Positions 10,738 to 22,800 of a DNA stretch of 64,000 nt are shown here, one piece after another. Source of the stretch: Paguma larvata (taxonomy: Eukaryota > Chordata > Mammalia > Carnivora > Viverridae). Position numbers and translations under genes: made by a program. The stretch lies in the NCBI GenBank assembly GCA_030068075.1, contig CM057841.1, forward strand, positions 43,751,030-43,815,029, read 5' to 3'. Position 1 is the stretch's first letter. Every line of letters starts with the position of its first letter. The notes under the pieces were generated by a model. It searched no databases. It saw only the letters and a program-made list of their open reading frames with translations, and had not been told where the DNA came from.

Positions 10738-13436
10738 ACCCAAAAAAACAAAAACAAACAAAAAAACCCAGGAAAGAAAAAAGTAAATATTAACACTTCG
10801 CCAAAGCCGAATGTCCACAACAATGAAGGACGGACACAGGAAGACAAAAAGTTTGCGAGTATTTCTATCAGGTAACTCTAGGGGGCAGGTCGTGGAGACC
10901 AGGGATGTGGAGCATTCCAGTTATCAGGAGGCCGAAGGCAAAAAGCGATTTTTACTCAGTTGGGAGGAACCGCAACCTGCTTTTGACAATCCATTTTGGT
11001 TCCTGCCTCATACAACAAATTTCTGCTTAATTGCTGTTTTGCATTTCGTTGAGACATCGAGTAAACAGTACTTAAGTGTTTCCAGACAAAAACAATAACT
11101 CACTAATGACTAAGGCACTGCTAATTAAAACGCCCCTGTGATGGCATGGCTGGACTCAGAGCCACCACAGCGGACAGAAAGAACTGTCCGGGCCTTGAAC
11201 GCATGACCCAGAAGGCGAATGTACAGGGTGGGGGTGGGCGGGGCAGATGTTCCACTCCTTCCCCTGCAGGTCATGATGGTCCTCTGAGTGGAAAGAAGGA
11301 AGCCTTTTACTGGAACTGGTTGGGAAGGGGGGGCATGTGGATAAGTTAAGGGCCTTTAGATTTCAAAGGGAATGCCAGCTCCCTTAACAGAAGGTACATT
11401 CTGGAACCTTGTGGAGAAAGTGACCCCAGTGTGGCCCTCCACACTTTGAGTCCCCATGTTCTCCTGAGGCGAAAACAAACACAAACGCCCTACCCTGGTA
11501 AGGGAGAAAGCAACGAGATGTGTCACGCTGACCAAACAGATCCTTCGCCACGCTTCTTATAGGGAGGAAGACTCAAACGCTTAAGTTCCAAATTGTCCTT
11601 TAAACAAGAGGAAGGATTCAGGAAAAAGGAAACAAAGCATCTGGTCAGTGATAAAGTATTAGTTTACCCCAATAGTCAAAATTCACAAATACATATGACA
11701 AAATAAGAACATAATAGGAAACTTCTCTTCCTCCCAGAACCAGGGATGAAAATAGCCAGACTTCTCCTTAAGAGAAGCTTTCCTCTCTGCTCTCCTAAAC
11801 TTTCAGTCCTACAGATAGGGGCCTCCCAACATCACTTTTTAAATCTCAGCATCCAAAAACCAAAGGAAAAGGAAAAGCGAACGGAGGCAGCCCCTAGTCC
11901 CAGAGCACGCAGAGGACTCTATCTTCCTCCGGGCAGGTCTCTAACCTGCCCCTTAGCAATGCAAGAGGGTGGAGAAAGTCACTGAAACCGCAGGGGCCTA
12001 ATACCCGTTTGTATTCACACTCGGACCCTTTAGGGATATAAAATCGGAAAGGCTGAACTGTTTACATTCACCTAAATGCTCAAGTAAACTAATCAGAGCC
12101 CGAGTGGGGGGGGGGCGGGGCTTCCGGGCAGGATTGTGGTCATACAGCCTTTGGTGGGGGAGGGCAGGGGACTGGAAAGGGGGGAGGGGGAGGGGGGAGA
12201 GAGAACAAGGCTAACAAGGTCACTTCTGAAGACGAGAAGGCCAGGCTCTCCTGTCCACCCCACCCCCATGCGTTGCCCCACCCCACAAGCCTGAGCCCCC
12301 CCACCCCACCCCTCGCAGCTCGAAGCTCATCTTGATTGATTCAAGGCCATGGACGGCTGGAGAAAAGCTCGGGACAGCAGGATGGGGCACAGAGGGAAGG
12401 GGGCTGGCAGACTCCACCAAAAAACGAGCCGAGTACAGCATTTTAAACCACAAGCTCAAGACAGGGGAGCATCCCCTTTATGGAGAGGGGCCCTTAGCCA
12501 CCAGAAATCACTTTGCCCCAAACCCCCACACACATGGGGTCCCCTGGAGCCCTGCCAGCACCTCTACACAGTCCATGGTAGCCTTGGAGGGAGGACAGTG
12601 GAAGAGGAAAGGGTGTGCCAAGAGCCTGCGGAGAAAGGGGTTAAACTCCCCTTGTCTGACGGAAGAAGAAACTTCCCTCTCCTTCCAGGAGGGGCGGGAG
12701 GCGCCTGGTGTGCAGCAACCATTGTTGTCCGAGAAGTGTGTCCCAGGGGAAGCCGCCCCCTCCCTCTCCGGCTTCTAGCACCATCGGGGTCAGGGCGGAC
12801 GGGAACTAGGAGCTGCTTGATATCCCAGCGCAAGGCCCGACCAGAGCCTCTAAAACACGGACCGTTTCAACTTGACTGGGGAAGGAGGGGGGTGGGTCCT
12901 GGCACTCTTTTTAAATGCAGATTTGAACTTTTCACCCGGGGTCAGACAGCTGCGCTACTCCGTCCCCAGCAGAGGCCGGCGCCGGGGGCCACTCAGCCTC
13001 ACGCTTCCAGTTTTTTTTCCTGCCTCTGGAAGGAATCAGATACCTCCCTCTCTAAAACCCCAAACCCACACCCGCCTCTCAGCTTACCAGGGGCACCAAT
13101 CCCACTGTCCTCCCCCAGGAGGCTCCGCCACCGGCAGAGACTGGCTGTGTGCCCCAGGGCACAGCCAGGGTGCAGGGAAACTGTTCTTATCACACGCATC
13201 GACTAAGGAATGCTAAGATCAATAGTGAGAAAGCCCCGCGCTGAGAGAAAGCACATCCTCTTTGGGACACACTTTACCGGTGCTCTTTCTACCAGCAGAA
13301 GCCAGGTTTTGCTGTTTTAAGAGCAATGTTAGAAGGACGTAAGTCATCTAGTTTTGAGAAGAAGTCAATTCATATGTGAACAAGAGAAAAATATTAACAG
13401 CCTATTATTTTTTAAAAAAGAAAAAAAAACTCTAAG
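10738..13436. other. Noncoding interval with CTCF-like and G-rich motifs
   Basis: No gene called. Notable motifs are AACTCTAGGGGGCAG at 10875-10887, close to a CTCF core, a G11 run near 12105, and a G-rich tract at 12151-12202. An open plus frame (12349-13206, 285 codons) has no domain, initiation context or splice support. Confidence 0.45.
12151..12202 (+). other. G-rich tract with G-quadruplex potential
   Basis: At least five runs of four or more G (gggggaggg, ggggac, ggggggaggggg, aggggggag) lie within about 45 nt and are separated by short loops. This meets the usual sequence rule for a quadruplex on the plus strand. Function is not implied. Confidence 0.6.
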
Positions 13437-13548
13437 AGTGCCTGGCAGGCTCAGCTGGTAGAGCATGTAACTCTTGATCTCAGGGTCGTGAGTTCAAGCC
13501 CCATGGTGGGTGAGGGAGCCTACTGAATGAATGAATGAATGAATGATA
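13437..13548 (+). repeat. Older short carnivore SINE with (AATG)n tail
   Basis: gagtgcctggcaggctcagc head, 'gatctcagggtcgtgagttc', 'aagccccatggtgggtg', then a tail of about six AATG units instead of poly-A. Confidence 0.85.
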
Positions 13549-14480
13549 ACATTTTTTAAAAGTTCTGTTCTTATCTAAAAAAAAAAATCACACTCACACG
13601 AAGTCTAGGTTGCTGTCTCTATCATATCCCTTATCCTCACATGCAAAGTGGCTTCTGATTTTCCTTTCTCACTCCCTGTCCTTCCCTCTCTCCGGCACCT
13701 CGAGATGCCCAGTAGCCCTAGACTAGAGAAAAGAGGGTTCTGTGCGTGGCATTAAGATGATGTGAGAAATGAGAAATCCAAAATAAACACTAAGGGAAGA
13801 AAAGGAGGCGTGCACTCTAGTTGGGATTGAGGCTGCACCTCACACCGGGGCAGCCGCGGAACCTCTGAAAGGAAGGACCCTCCAAGCAACCAGCCACATC
13901 TATGTGGCAAACCAACCAGGAAGCCTGCGTGATGTCGGAGAGCACGGGGCGCCGATCCCCCGATCCCCCGTACATCCGAGGTCCCACATTCGCACCCCAT
14001 CCTGCCCCAAGCCAAGAAGCCACCGGGGAAAGGGTGAAACGGGCGGTTTCCCGAGCTCCCTGCAGTCCTCTAGTGTGTGATCTCACGCATAAAGAGGGGA
14101 TGACGTACAAAGCCGCAAGAGTGTTGTCATCAGTGCACCAGAGCCCTTCTGCTGCGCCTCCTCTCCCACTGGGGTCTGGCTGCTGCTGGTATTCTTTGTT
14201 CGGAAAGGCCTTCGAGACCAGGTGGACACCTCCACTTCCCACCTGTGTGCCAGGAAGCAACTTACAAAATGTTTGCACGGCAGCATCACACTGACGTCAG
14301 GGGAGGACGTCAGGGAAGCCGGGCTGTTTTTACAAGAGGAATCCTGTGCGGTTGCAGCCCGGACCCCTGAACTCCAGTGAATGGAAGCAGCTGGTCACAA
14401 GAGACAAAGGGGTGACTCAGCTCCATCAATGGAATACCTCGAGGAGCCCAGGACAGTATCCTTTTATGTCAGCCCTGCCC
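13549..14480. other. Noncoding interval with a CRE pair at its end
   Basis: No gene seen. CTGACGTCAG at 14291-14300 is a 10-bp CRE palindrome. A second GACGTCAGGG follows 13 nt later, so the two form a 13-nt direct repeat (14293-14318). Confidence 0.5.
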
Positions 14481-14635
14481 CAGTCCAACAGGTAGCCACT
14501 AGCCCCTTGTGGCTAGTGAGCCTATGAAATGTGGCTACCCCTAACTGAGAAGTGCTCTAACTATAAAACACACACAGGATTTTTTTTAGTATGCGAAATG
14601 TCTCATTAATGGTTTTATGTTAATAATGTGTGTTT
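14481..14635 (+). repeat. hAT-type DNA transposon, left part
   Basis: 'gtccaacaggtagccactag', 'cccttgtggctagtgagcc' and 'atgaaatgtggctacccc' match the common placental hAT element whose ends read ctgtccaa and whose body repeats 'gtggctagtggctacc'. The matching right part is at 14751-14930, separated by an antisense SINE. Confidence 0.65.
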
Positions 14636-14750
14636 CTGTGTGTGTGTGCGTTTAAGTAATTTCTACACCCAACATGGGACTCAAACTTACAAGCCCAAGA
14701 TCAAGAGTCACGCGTTCCACCAACTAAGTCAGCCAGGCCCCCCACATGGA
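14636..14750 (-). repeat. Older carnivore SINE inside a DNA transposon
   Basis: Antisense copy: a (TG)n-bearing tail, 'aatttctacacccaacatgg', 'gactcaaacttacaagccc', 'accaactaagtcagccagg'. Target-site copies tatgttaataatg (left) and tatgttaaaatg (right) flank it, showing insertion into the hAT element. Confidence 0.85.
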
Positions 14751-14930
14751 CCATATGTTAAAATGACAATATTTCAGGCATACCGGGCTAAATAAAATAA
14801 CAAACTTAATTTTACCGATTTCTTTCCATTTTTTTTTATACGTGGCTACTGGAAAAATTGAAATTACGTATGTGATTCCTACTGTGTTTCTATCTAGAAC
14901 AGGGCTGTTCTAGAACCTCAGCCTGCCTTT
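14751..14930 (+). repeat. hAT-type DNA transposon, right part
   Basis: AT-rich interior, then 'tacgtggctactggaaaaat', 'ttacgtatgtgattcctact', 'ctagaacagggctgttctag'. This mirrors the end of the copy at 17645-18085 (gtgactactagaaaatgtac, ctacaggacggcactctac). Confidence 0.65.
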
Positions 14931-17520
14931 CAACTTCAGATTCAGCCAAGAGCTCACTGTTATTGAATATGACTGAGACCGAATATTTTGGTCTATTTTG
15001 AACAACCCCCAAAGCTACAATGTACTAACTCCCAAAGTGAAACTTCTAATTGCCCCCCAAAGATTCTTAGTATCCAAATAGCCCACTGGCAGACTGCAAG
15101 GGGGGAAAAATTGCATGGTCAAGTGTGTACCAGAAGCTAGACAAGGTCAGTGGCATGGTGCACCTCTTCCAAAAGACCATCCATTTACCTTTGAGACCAA
15201 AACTGTGCTTTAAAAAATAAGAAGTTGTTTGTTGTGCTGTGTAAGGACTGCCTATCGCAAGCCCTGCCTGATACTCCAGCTTGATTTCTTACTGTCAAGA
15301 GCAGAGTCCTCCTTCTAGTTGCCCTCCCCTTGAGATATGCCCAGCAGGAGCCTGGTACCTACATTCTCCCCCCCCCCACACATATACACACACTTTAAAA
15401 CGGGGAGAGGAGGAGGAGGAGGAACAGAGAACACAGACATGGCCCCTTTCCTATTAGAAAGTGCCCAGCCCACCACTAGGGATCACAGGCCAGTCTCATT
15501 TCTCCATGTAAATGAACTTTTCAGCCACCTCCTCAAAGAAGAAAAGCAGCACAGCCGAGGAAGGCCCGTCCTGGGGCACACAATTACAGCCATTTGCATT
15601 CCTTCAGCAGCAGGATTAGCACAGGAATGTGCTTTGCAGCTTTGTGGGGGGAAAAGGAGTTTAGGAAGAAAGGAATGGGGGGGGGTTTCTCCCTGGTCTG
15701 TCCATCCCAAGCTCTATGATACACTTCCACCTCTGTGAGAGTCAGAGAGTGGAAATAACTCCTGCTCGGCTTTCTAAAGAGGGGAAGGTTGAAAGGGCCA
15801 GGGAGGGGGAGCGGGCGCGGGAGGCGGGAGGGAGGGGGGCTTCGTGTATTAGGGGAACTGCCCCCCCTTGTGCTTTGATCCCCTCGGTCGCTAGGAGAAA
15901 CCAACTTTTCTCCTTGGGTTAATCAAAACCAAATTACTCAGGAATGTGGCAGGACAGGTCTGAGCTTCCAGGTCCCTTTGTCTTTGAGGATTTAAAATGA
16001 AAAAATAAATTTTTTAAAAGCAGATGGCAGTGGCTTACAGGAGAGGTAAAGTGAAAAGTCTGAAGGAGTCTCAGACCACGTCCCCCATTCTCGAAATAAG
16101 AAAAAAAGCTATCTGTAAACCTACTCCCATCTATCAATAAAGAAGTTATCTTTGAAAAGGAAGTCCAAAACTCCGAAAAACTTCCCATTTTATCCTTTAC
16201 TGCCCCTCGAGAAAAGACACCCCCCCAAAACTATACCTTGTCAAGCAGCAAATAAGAAACTATGCAAGACTTAACAACAGCCAAATGCCACCATCCAGTT
16301 ATAAAATGTATTATTAAAAGCAAAATCCCCAGGAGCTGAAGAACATACTGTTTTGTAAGAACAAAACTTGGGAGTGTTCTGCGGCGCAAGGTGCTTCCTA
16401 GGGAATTCTGGGATAGGAAGGTGAGCGTCCCGTTGCTGTTCCAACGCATCGATCCCATCAGTGGTGACTTTGTAAACTTCGGGATGACTTTACACTGGAA
16501 GAAGGGGCAATGCTTAGGAATGGCTCAACGTAGAGCCTTGGCAAGGATACCGCTGGTGACAGAAGACAACCACTACTCATCTCAACGCCTCCCCCCCCAA
16601 CCCACAGCTGTCCTGTCTAGTAGGAAAGTGTGCTGGGCATGCAGGACAGCCCAGAGATGCTACTGCACTCACTGGAGAGGCAACAGGAAAAGACTGACCT
16701 CAGACATGAAAGAAACCTAGGGGTTGGAGCTATATTAAGGCCTCCACACCTCCTCCCCAGCTCACGCTTTTGGCAGGCGTGTGGCACTGTGGGAGGTGTG
16801 GCCCTGTAGGCCAGGCTTCTGGAGACTCTACACTGCAACACTCCGGGACAGCGAGGCGTGAGGAGTCCGGGGCACTCAGCAGCAGACATACGAACAGCTC
16901 TTGATGCATTATAACATGTCCGGATGCTTCACCGAAAAACCTGATCGGCCTCCTCTGCCCCCCTCCAAAAAAAATGGTAAAATAAAACAGAACACCACCA
17001 GTGAAGCGACAGAGCCTGGACTCAAAAGATAAAACGAGGCCAACACACAGGCCTGACTACCAGCTCACCATAAATTGTAACTGGCCCCAGGCCTGTGGTT
17101 ATCTGGGAGGTTGCACGCTAAAGTAACTTTTAAAATACTCTTCACCTTATCTTTAGGCCCAGTCAAACACACACATACATCACCCGTCTTAGATCTCTGC
17201 CATCAGGGTTCCAGTTAGACTTTCCAAAACAAGGTCATCCCAGTAGGCCCTTGCCCTGTTTCCGGTCACAGCTGCGGACTTTCACCCCCTTCTCCAACAA
17301 AAGGGACCTTGTACACAAAATTAACCCGAATCATTAGTCTGTACAGTGTGAGAGAGTACATTGAGCCCTCGGAATATTTACCCTCCTTCCAGGGCCCAGG
17401 GTACTGCCCAGAGGGCCTCCCCCACGGAGGCCGAGGGAGCTTCCCTCAGAGATTAGAGGCCCAGCTCCGCGGCTACAGCTGTGCAGTCAAGGCCCTACTT
17501 TTCAGAGAATAAACATAAAG
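14931..17520. other. Noncoding interval, nothing recognised
   Basis: No gene or clear repeat was recognised over about 2.6 kb. It contains a C10 run at 15370 and GGA-rich text at 15408-15423. Confidence 0.45.
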
Positions 17521-17561
17521 CCTTTTTTTTTCTTTCTTTCTTTCTTTTTTTTTTTTTTAGA
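17521..17561 (+). repeat. Pyrimidine tract (T-rich with CTTT units)
   Basis: About 40 nt of T/C, with cttt repeated four times and a final T13 run followed by AG. It looks acceptor-like by composition only. Confidence 0.8.
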
Positions 17562-17644
17562 AAGCAGAAAAAAACTTTCTCCCAGACTCATAGAAAATGG
17601 CTTGGTTTCAGGGCTGGAAAGGGCTACAATCATCCTAGATATTG

Positions 17645-17811
17645 CTGAGCTGTCCAATATGGTGGCCACTAGTCACACAGGACTCCCTCCTGAGCACTGA
17701 GTATATGGCGAGTCCCAACTGCTGAAACAAGAAGGTCATGGCGATATTGTGCGTCGCGTAAAATATATTTTAAACTTAATTTCGCCTGCTTCTTTTTTTT
17801 TTTTTTTTACT
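17645..17811 (+). repeat. hAT-type DNA transposon, left part (second copy)
   Basis: 'gctgtccaatatggtggcca', 'ctagtcacacaggactccct', 'gagcactgagtatatggcga' and an AT-rich body. Same family and orientation as the element at 14481. It is also split by an antisense SINE. Confidence 0.7.
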
Positions 17812-17999
17812 TTTTTTTTGTATTTATTTTTGAGAGAGAGACAGAGTACGAGTGGGAAAGGGGTAGAGAGAGGGAGAGACACAGAATCCAAAGCAGGCTC
17901 CAGGTTCTGAGCTGTCAGCACAGAGCCCAACTCATTAACCGTGAGATCACAACCTGAGCAGAAGTCGGAAGCTTAGCCAACTGAGCCACCCTGGCGCCC
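17812..17999 (-). repeat. Feline-type SINE inside a DNA transposon
   Basis: Antisense copy with a T-rich tail, GA-rich tract, 'gcaggctccaggttctgagc', 'tgtcagcacagagcccaact' and 'gccaactgagccaccctggc'. cttctttttac-like target sequence occurs on both sides (17790 region and 17998-18009). Confidence 0.92.
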
Positions 18000-18085
18000 T
18001 TCTTTTTACTTTTTTTAATGTGACTACTAGAAAATGTACAACTACGTATGGGGCTTGAGTTCTATTTCTACAGGACGGCACTCTA
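18000..18085 (+). repeat. hAT-type DNA transposon, right part (second copy)
   Basis: 'ttttttaatgtgactactag', 'aaaatgtacaactacgtatg', 'ttctatttctacaggacggc' complete the element interrupted at 17811. Confidence 0.65.
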
Positions 18086-18312
18086 CTGGACAAAAATGAC
18101 AGAGCCTCAAACACAAGCCCATTACCATGCCCTAGAAGGTAAGGGTCTTCATTTTTAAATGCTGAGAAGACCATAAAATTAAGCAAATGGCAACATCTGA
18201 CATCCCCTGGGTCAAAGCCCAAGCTCAGAGGCTGGCCAACATGTCTACCTTGGAGGAGAAAGCCAGAATCCGTCATCTTTTTATCCAAGAGAAATGAATG
18301 CAATCTCTGTCC

Positions 18313-18480
18313 CAGTGGTTCTCAACCTGGGGTGATTCTGACTTCTCAGGAGACAGTGGACAATTCCTGGAGACATTTTTGTTTGGGGGTAGGGAAGGGT
18401 ATGATACCCGCGGGGAGAAGTCAGGGACAGCCCCTAGCTCGCCCACCAAACAATGAGCCAACTCTGAGTGTCAACACTGC
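18313..18480 (+). repeat. MER20-like copy, degenerate
   Basis: 'cccagtggttctcaacctgg', 'ggtgattctgacttctcagg', 'aattcctggagacatttttg', then 'gccaactctgagtgtcaaca' follow MER20 from its left terminus. The middle is deleted or rearranged. Confidence 0.7.
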
Positions 18481-18776
18481 CCACATACAATGGGGAAGCA
18501 ACCAGAACTGAGGTCACCTCAAGCACATTCCAACACTCAGATTTCCAGGGGCAGCGGGCTGGAGGGAGCACCCCTTCGCAAGATGGTTTCTCTGCAGGCT
18601 CGGAAGTGGTAACAAGACTTAGTGGCATCAACAATGTGGGCAGAAGAAAATAATAGTAATAATGTTAAAACTACAGTCACTCTCTCACCAGACTGAGACT
18701 GAGGGTCAAGAGTTGATAGGTCTGGGTAGCTGTTTTTCTAGCTAGTAGGTAAGAAATGGGGTTTAAAGCTCAGGGC

Positions 18777-18968
18777 AGGGGCATCTGGGTGGCTCAGCAG
18801 GTTAAGCGTCTGACTCTTGGCTTGTGGCTCAGGTCATGGTCTCGAGCTTTCGTGGGTTTCTGCTCACAGCACAGAGCCTGCTTGGGATTCTCTCTCCCCC
18901 TCTCTCTCTGCCCTCCCACCACTCGTGCTGTCTCTCTCTCAAAACAAATAAACTTAAAAAAATAAATA
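18777..18968 (+). repeat. Feline-type SINE with clear target-site duplication
   Basis: ggggcatctgggtggctcag head, CT-rich tract, 'tctcaaaacaaataaactta' tail. Flanks are aaagctcagggca before and aaagctcagagca after. Confidence 0.94.
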
Positions 18969-18975
18969 AAAATAA

Positions 18976-19689
18976 AGCTCAGAGCAATGTAAGCCAGGCT
19001 GCCTTGCATGCAAAGTGACCCCATTCATGGAGGATTCAAACTGGGCCAGCCACCTGTGTGCCCGCCCTTGACTACAGAGGTTCCAGAGATGGGCGACAGG
19101 GCAGCAACGAGCTGTGATCCGGCCTGCAGAGACAGGAAAGGGACAGGGCAAAGGACAGAGGAGGCCGAGACAGGAAGAGCACAGGGATGAATGAGAACAG
19201 GCCCCTTCGCAGAGCCAGGCTGGGAGGCATAGCAGGAAGGGGGGGGGGGGGGGAGGCACATGATAATTAACTCAGCAAGTTGATAGTATTTGCATATAAA
19301 TGCCTCCACAAATCACTACAAACAAGCCAGGACAAGTCAGGCCTATTAGCATATACAAGCCAGCCCGGGAAGGCCTCTCTAGGTGGGTCATTGAGTGGGC
19401 TGCTCACTTAGAAGGCCGCCTGCCAGCTTCAGGGGGCAGGGTGGGGGGCACGTGAAGGGAGGGCTGGGGAGGATGAGGACACTATGTCTATTTCACTCCT
19501 AAACGCAGTCAGTTGCAGGATGTCAAAAAGAGTTGGCCTTATTCCCAGTCCATACGGGGAGCGCCGAAGCAACGCTGGACCTTTGAGTTTATTTCTTCCA
19601 GGGTGCAGGGAACAAAAGGTAGCAGAGGCCAGCAGCAGCAACAAAAGAAATACAAAGGAAAAGGATGTGGGGATGGGAACTATCATTGG
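18976..19689. other. Noncoding interval with a G15 run
   Basis: No gene or repeat family was recognised. A G15 homopolymer lies at 19239-19253. Confidence 0.5.
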
Positions 19690-19890
19690 TGGAGAAGGTA
19701 CTCAATATGCTAAGTGCTGCGAAGCCTGCTTTCTATTAAATTCAATCCCCACGGGAGGTGTGAAGTGTGTCTTGTGCCCATTTTACAGGTGAAGGACCGA
19801 AGGCTCAGAGAGATGACATGATCGGTCCAGGGTCACAGAGCTGGGCCAGACCAGAACTGGGCCTCAGGTCGATGACCCCAGCAGGGGGGG
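19690..19890 (-). repeat. MIR element
   Basis: Antisense MIR: 'ctaagtgctgcgaagcc', 'cccattttacaggtgaagga', 'ggctcagagagatgacatga', 'ccagggtcacagagctgggc', 'cagaactgggcctcagg'. Confidence 0.82.
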
Positions 19891-22800
19891 ATCCGGGCTG
19901 CAGAAGAGAGATGAAGAGGCAGCTTCCCCGAAGAGCAGACTCATCTGATTCATCTCTGCTTCTCCCACAACACCGAGTGTGAACACCAGAACCCCATCTT
20001 AAGGGCTGGTTCATAAGCCACTCTCTTAACCTAGACTGACCTCTCCCCAGTTTCATTTTAGAATTCTCTCCACCAATGAGGAAGAGTGAGCCTCCCTCCA
20101 AGCAGACATCGGAGTCTGCACCAGGATTTCCTCTATCGGCCAATTTCTCCACTGTCTGGACAACTGTTACAGCTTTCCCAGGAAGGGCAAAATAAACTGA
20201 CCGTCCTTTCCCAACATGTATGAGTTCTCCGCCTTTCCCTAAAGACGCCTCTACCTCTGGGTTTCATATCCTTTGGAGGAAAAACCAGCCTCAACTTCCT
20301 CTTTGAAAGCAGGGGGGGTGGAGGCGGGAAACTCCTGTTATTTTCACTACTGTCATCCTCTGCCTGGAACTACACTTTAAAAGTAAGCCAGGTAGGCCCA
20401 GGTAACAAGTGTCTGTACAGTCAGGTACACAGACGGACAGTCTTTATCAATGCCTGTCCCTTGGCAATAATTATGTATCAAACATAAGAGTGACACCATT
20501 CAAGAATCTGGCAGGAGAGAGGTGATATTTAAAGAATAGTCACCTCAGCAGTGAGCTCGACCTCCTAAAACACACTGGATCCAGGCTTCTGAAGTGTCCA
20601 AAAGTTGACTTGACGCTTTAGCAAGGGTGCAGGTGTTCCCCGGAGAAATACAAAGCTGTTAGGAGGAAAGCAAAAACCACTCCCCCTACAAGCCAAAGGT
20701 ACATTAAGAACCAAGGCCCTGAGCCAAAGATCATTTTAGGAAGCAGGGCCTGAAATGGTGGAAGAGGCTTGCATTGTTTCTTGAGCAGTTAAGAAAAACT
20801 GTTTAAAAGGAAAAAAAAAAAAAAAAACAGAAGGAAAAGTTGCTGAGGAGGAGAAAAAAAGCACACACGTGTTTTGTAGCACATTTTCAATGGACACAAA
20901 CGTCAGGAAGAGAAAGCTGTCCAAAATGGGCCACTCAGAGACCGTAAGTGTGGGAAGCAAATAAGTTCCCGTCTACACATATGTACTTTTTACAGACTTA
21001 CAGGAGTCAAAACTCTTTTGAAAAGAGCTTTTTATACACTGAAGGGAGACTTCCATATTTGAACAGGCACTTATATGACTTCGGGGGGGGGGGGGGGGAG
21101 GGCTGCAAGGCTGAAATCGAATATCGAATTAAGCCCCTTGGTCTTTTCTTCCCTGAACTAATCTGGCTCCAGCCTCTCCACTAAGGAGATTCAAGTGAGA
21201 AGGCGTACAGCTGCCTGTCAACTGGAAGTGTCGTCCTGAAACCCAGAGCCCACGACAGAGACGAGCACAGGCTACAGCTCTCATTCAAAATCGAGCTCAA
21301 CCAACACACTCAGAAACAGTCTTCTCCAGTCACATGCCTGGAAGAAATTGGGCACAACCAAGGCACCAGCAAAACTGTTCTTTGTCCATCCCCCGCCCCC
21401 CCCACCGAAATCTCCAAGTTGTTCAACCCTTCCTGCCAGTACCTCAGGAAGCCTACACACTGCCCTCCCAGTCTCCAAGCCCTCACCATGCCTTAGCCCC
21501 CAGTCACCCCACTACTCGGCCCTTCTCTTTGGCTATTGCTCACACGCGTACACACACACACACACACATTAACACCAACACACACTTTCTCACATACACA
21601 GAGCAGGGAGGTCTGAGCAATCACCAACGCCTGCCCTAGAAGCTTGAGGTGGGGGCTGTCTCACTCTCAGATCAAAGGTTTGTGGCCAAAATCACTTTCA
21701 GGACAGTGCGTGAAATCGGCAGCAGATGAAAATTCCACTGTCTTTTCACGGAGCCCAACGGAGCCAGTTTTCCCAGTTCACAGTCTCCCTACAGATGGCT
21801 GAAGATACTCGGTAAACCCCCAAATGTTGCCCCAAAAGAGCCACTTAAAATTAATGACAAGATAATCATTTCAGAAAGCCTTTAAGGCCATTATGTGATT
21901 AGCGGCGAGAAGGGAAGAGGGATGCTGGCCCCTCCGCACCTTCACAAAGAGTGGTCTGCAAAGGGGTTTTGAAGGCTTCAGTCCCAAACCAGCAACACCC
22001 AGCGGGAGCAGGGGGTGGGAGGGGAGTCCATGTTCGCTCACCTGACTCCTCCCTTCTACAAAAGCCTCAATCCCACTTCAGGGAGAGAAGAGGATGGAAA
22101 AATCTTGGAGATTTCATGCTCAAAGCATGAGCAGCTGAACCACCTAAGCTCCCCATCCCCCACCCGCAAGACACAGGAGGCCGGCTAAGACCCCTCTGGA
22201 AGGGTACACCCAAACCCCCATGCATTAATCCTCGTGTTGACATGACTGCGTGATGGCCCTCCCGTGGGAAGGGAGAAGGGCTCACCCAAAAGGCAGATTA
22301 AGCTCAGGCATTTTGCTAAGAGGCCCTGTGTGGGGTCACAACCAACAAAACAGAAGTCTTACTCTGAAATGAAGCCAAATTCGTCACCTAGCAAACTCTG
22401 TCTCTTTTCCCATTTTTAGTCACACCCTTATCCTTGCAGAAGCAAGAAACTCCAAGCAATTAACAGTGAAAGAGGGGAAGAAACATCAACGGAAAAAAAA
22501 TCACCTTTACAAGTTATAAATAAGAATTAAAGGCACCTTCCTTGGGCAAAGAACTCTCTAGAAGCACACCCATCACTGCTAGACCACTTACTGCCTCGTC
22601 CTCACCATCATATCCCCTGCTCAACCAGGAAGAAAAACACACACACACACACACACAACATTCAAGTTGTCTCACCCCTTGGAAGCTTCGGCACAAAGCC
22701 GCTGTCAATTCCCCAGCTCCTGTCCATAGAGGAGTCATTTACCACGTTGGGGGAGGGGACCCTCTAACATCTGATTGTTCTCTTCGAACATGTGCAAAAT

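Noticed and set aside
12349..13206. 285-codon plus-strand open frame
   Set aside because: No domain, poor start context, no splice signals, and composition typical of GC-moderate noncoding DNA. Kept only as a check item.
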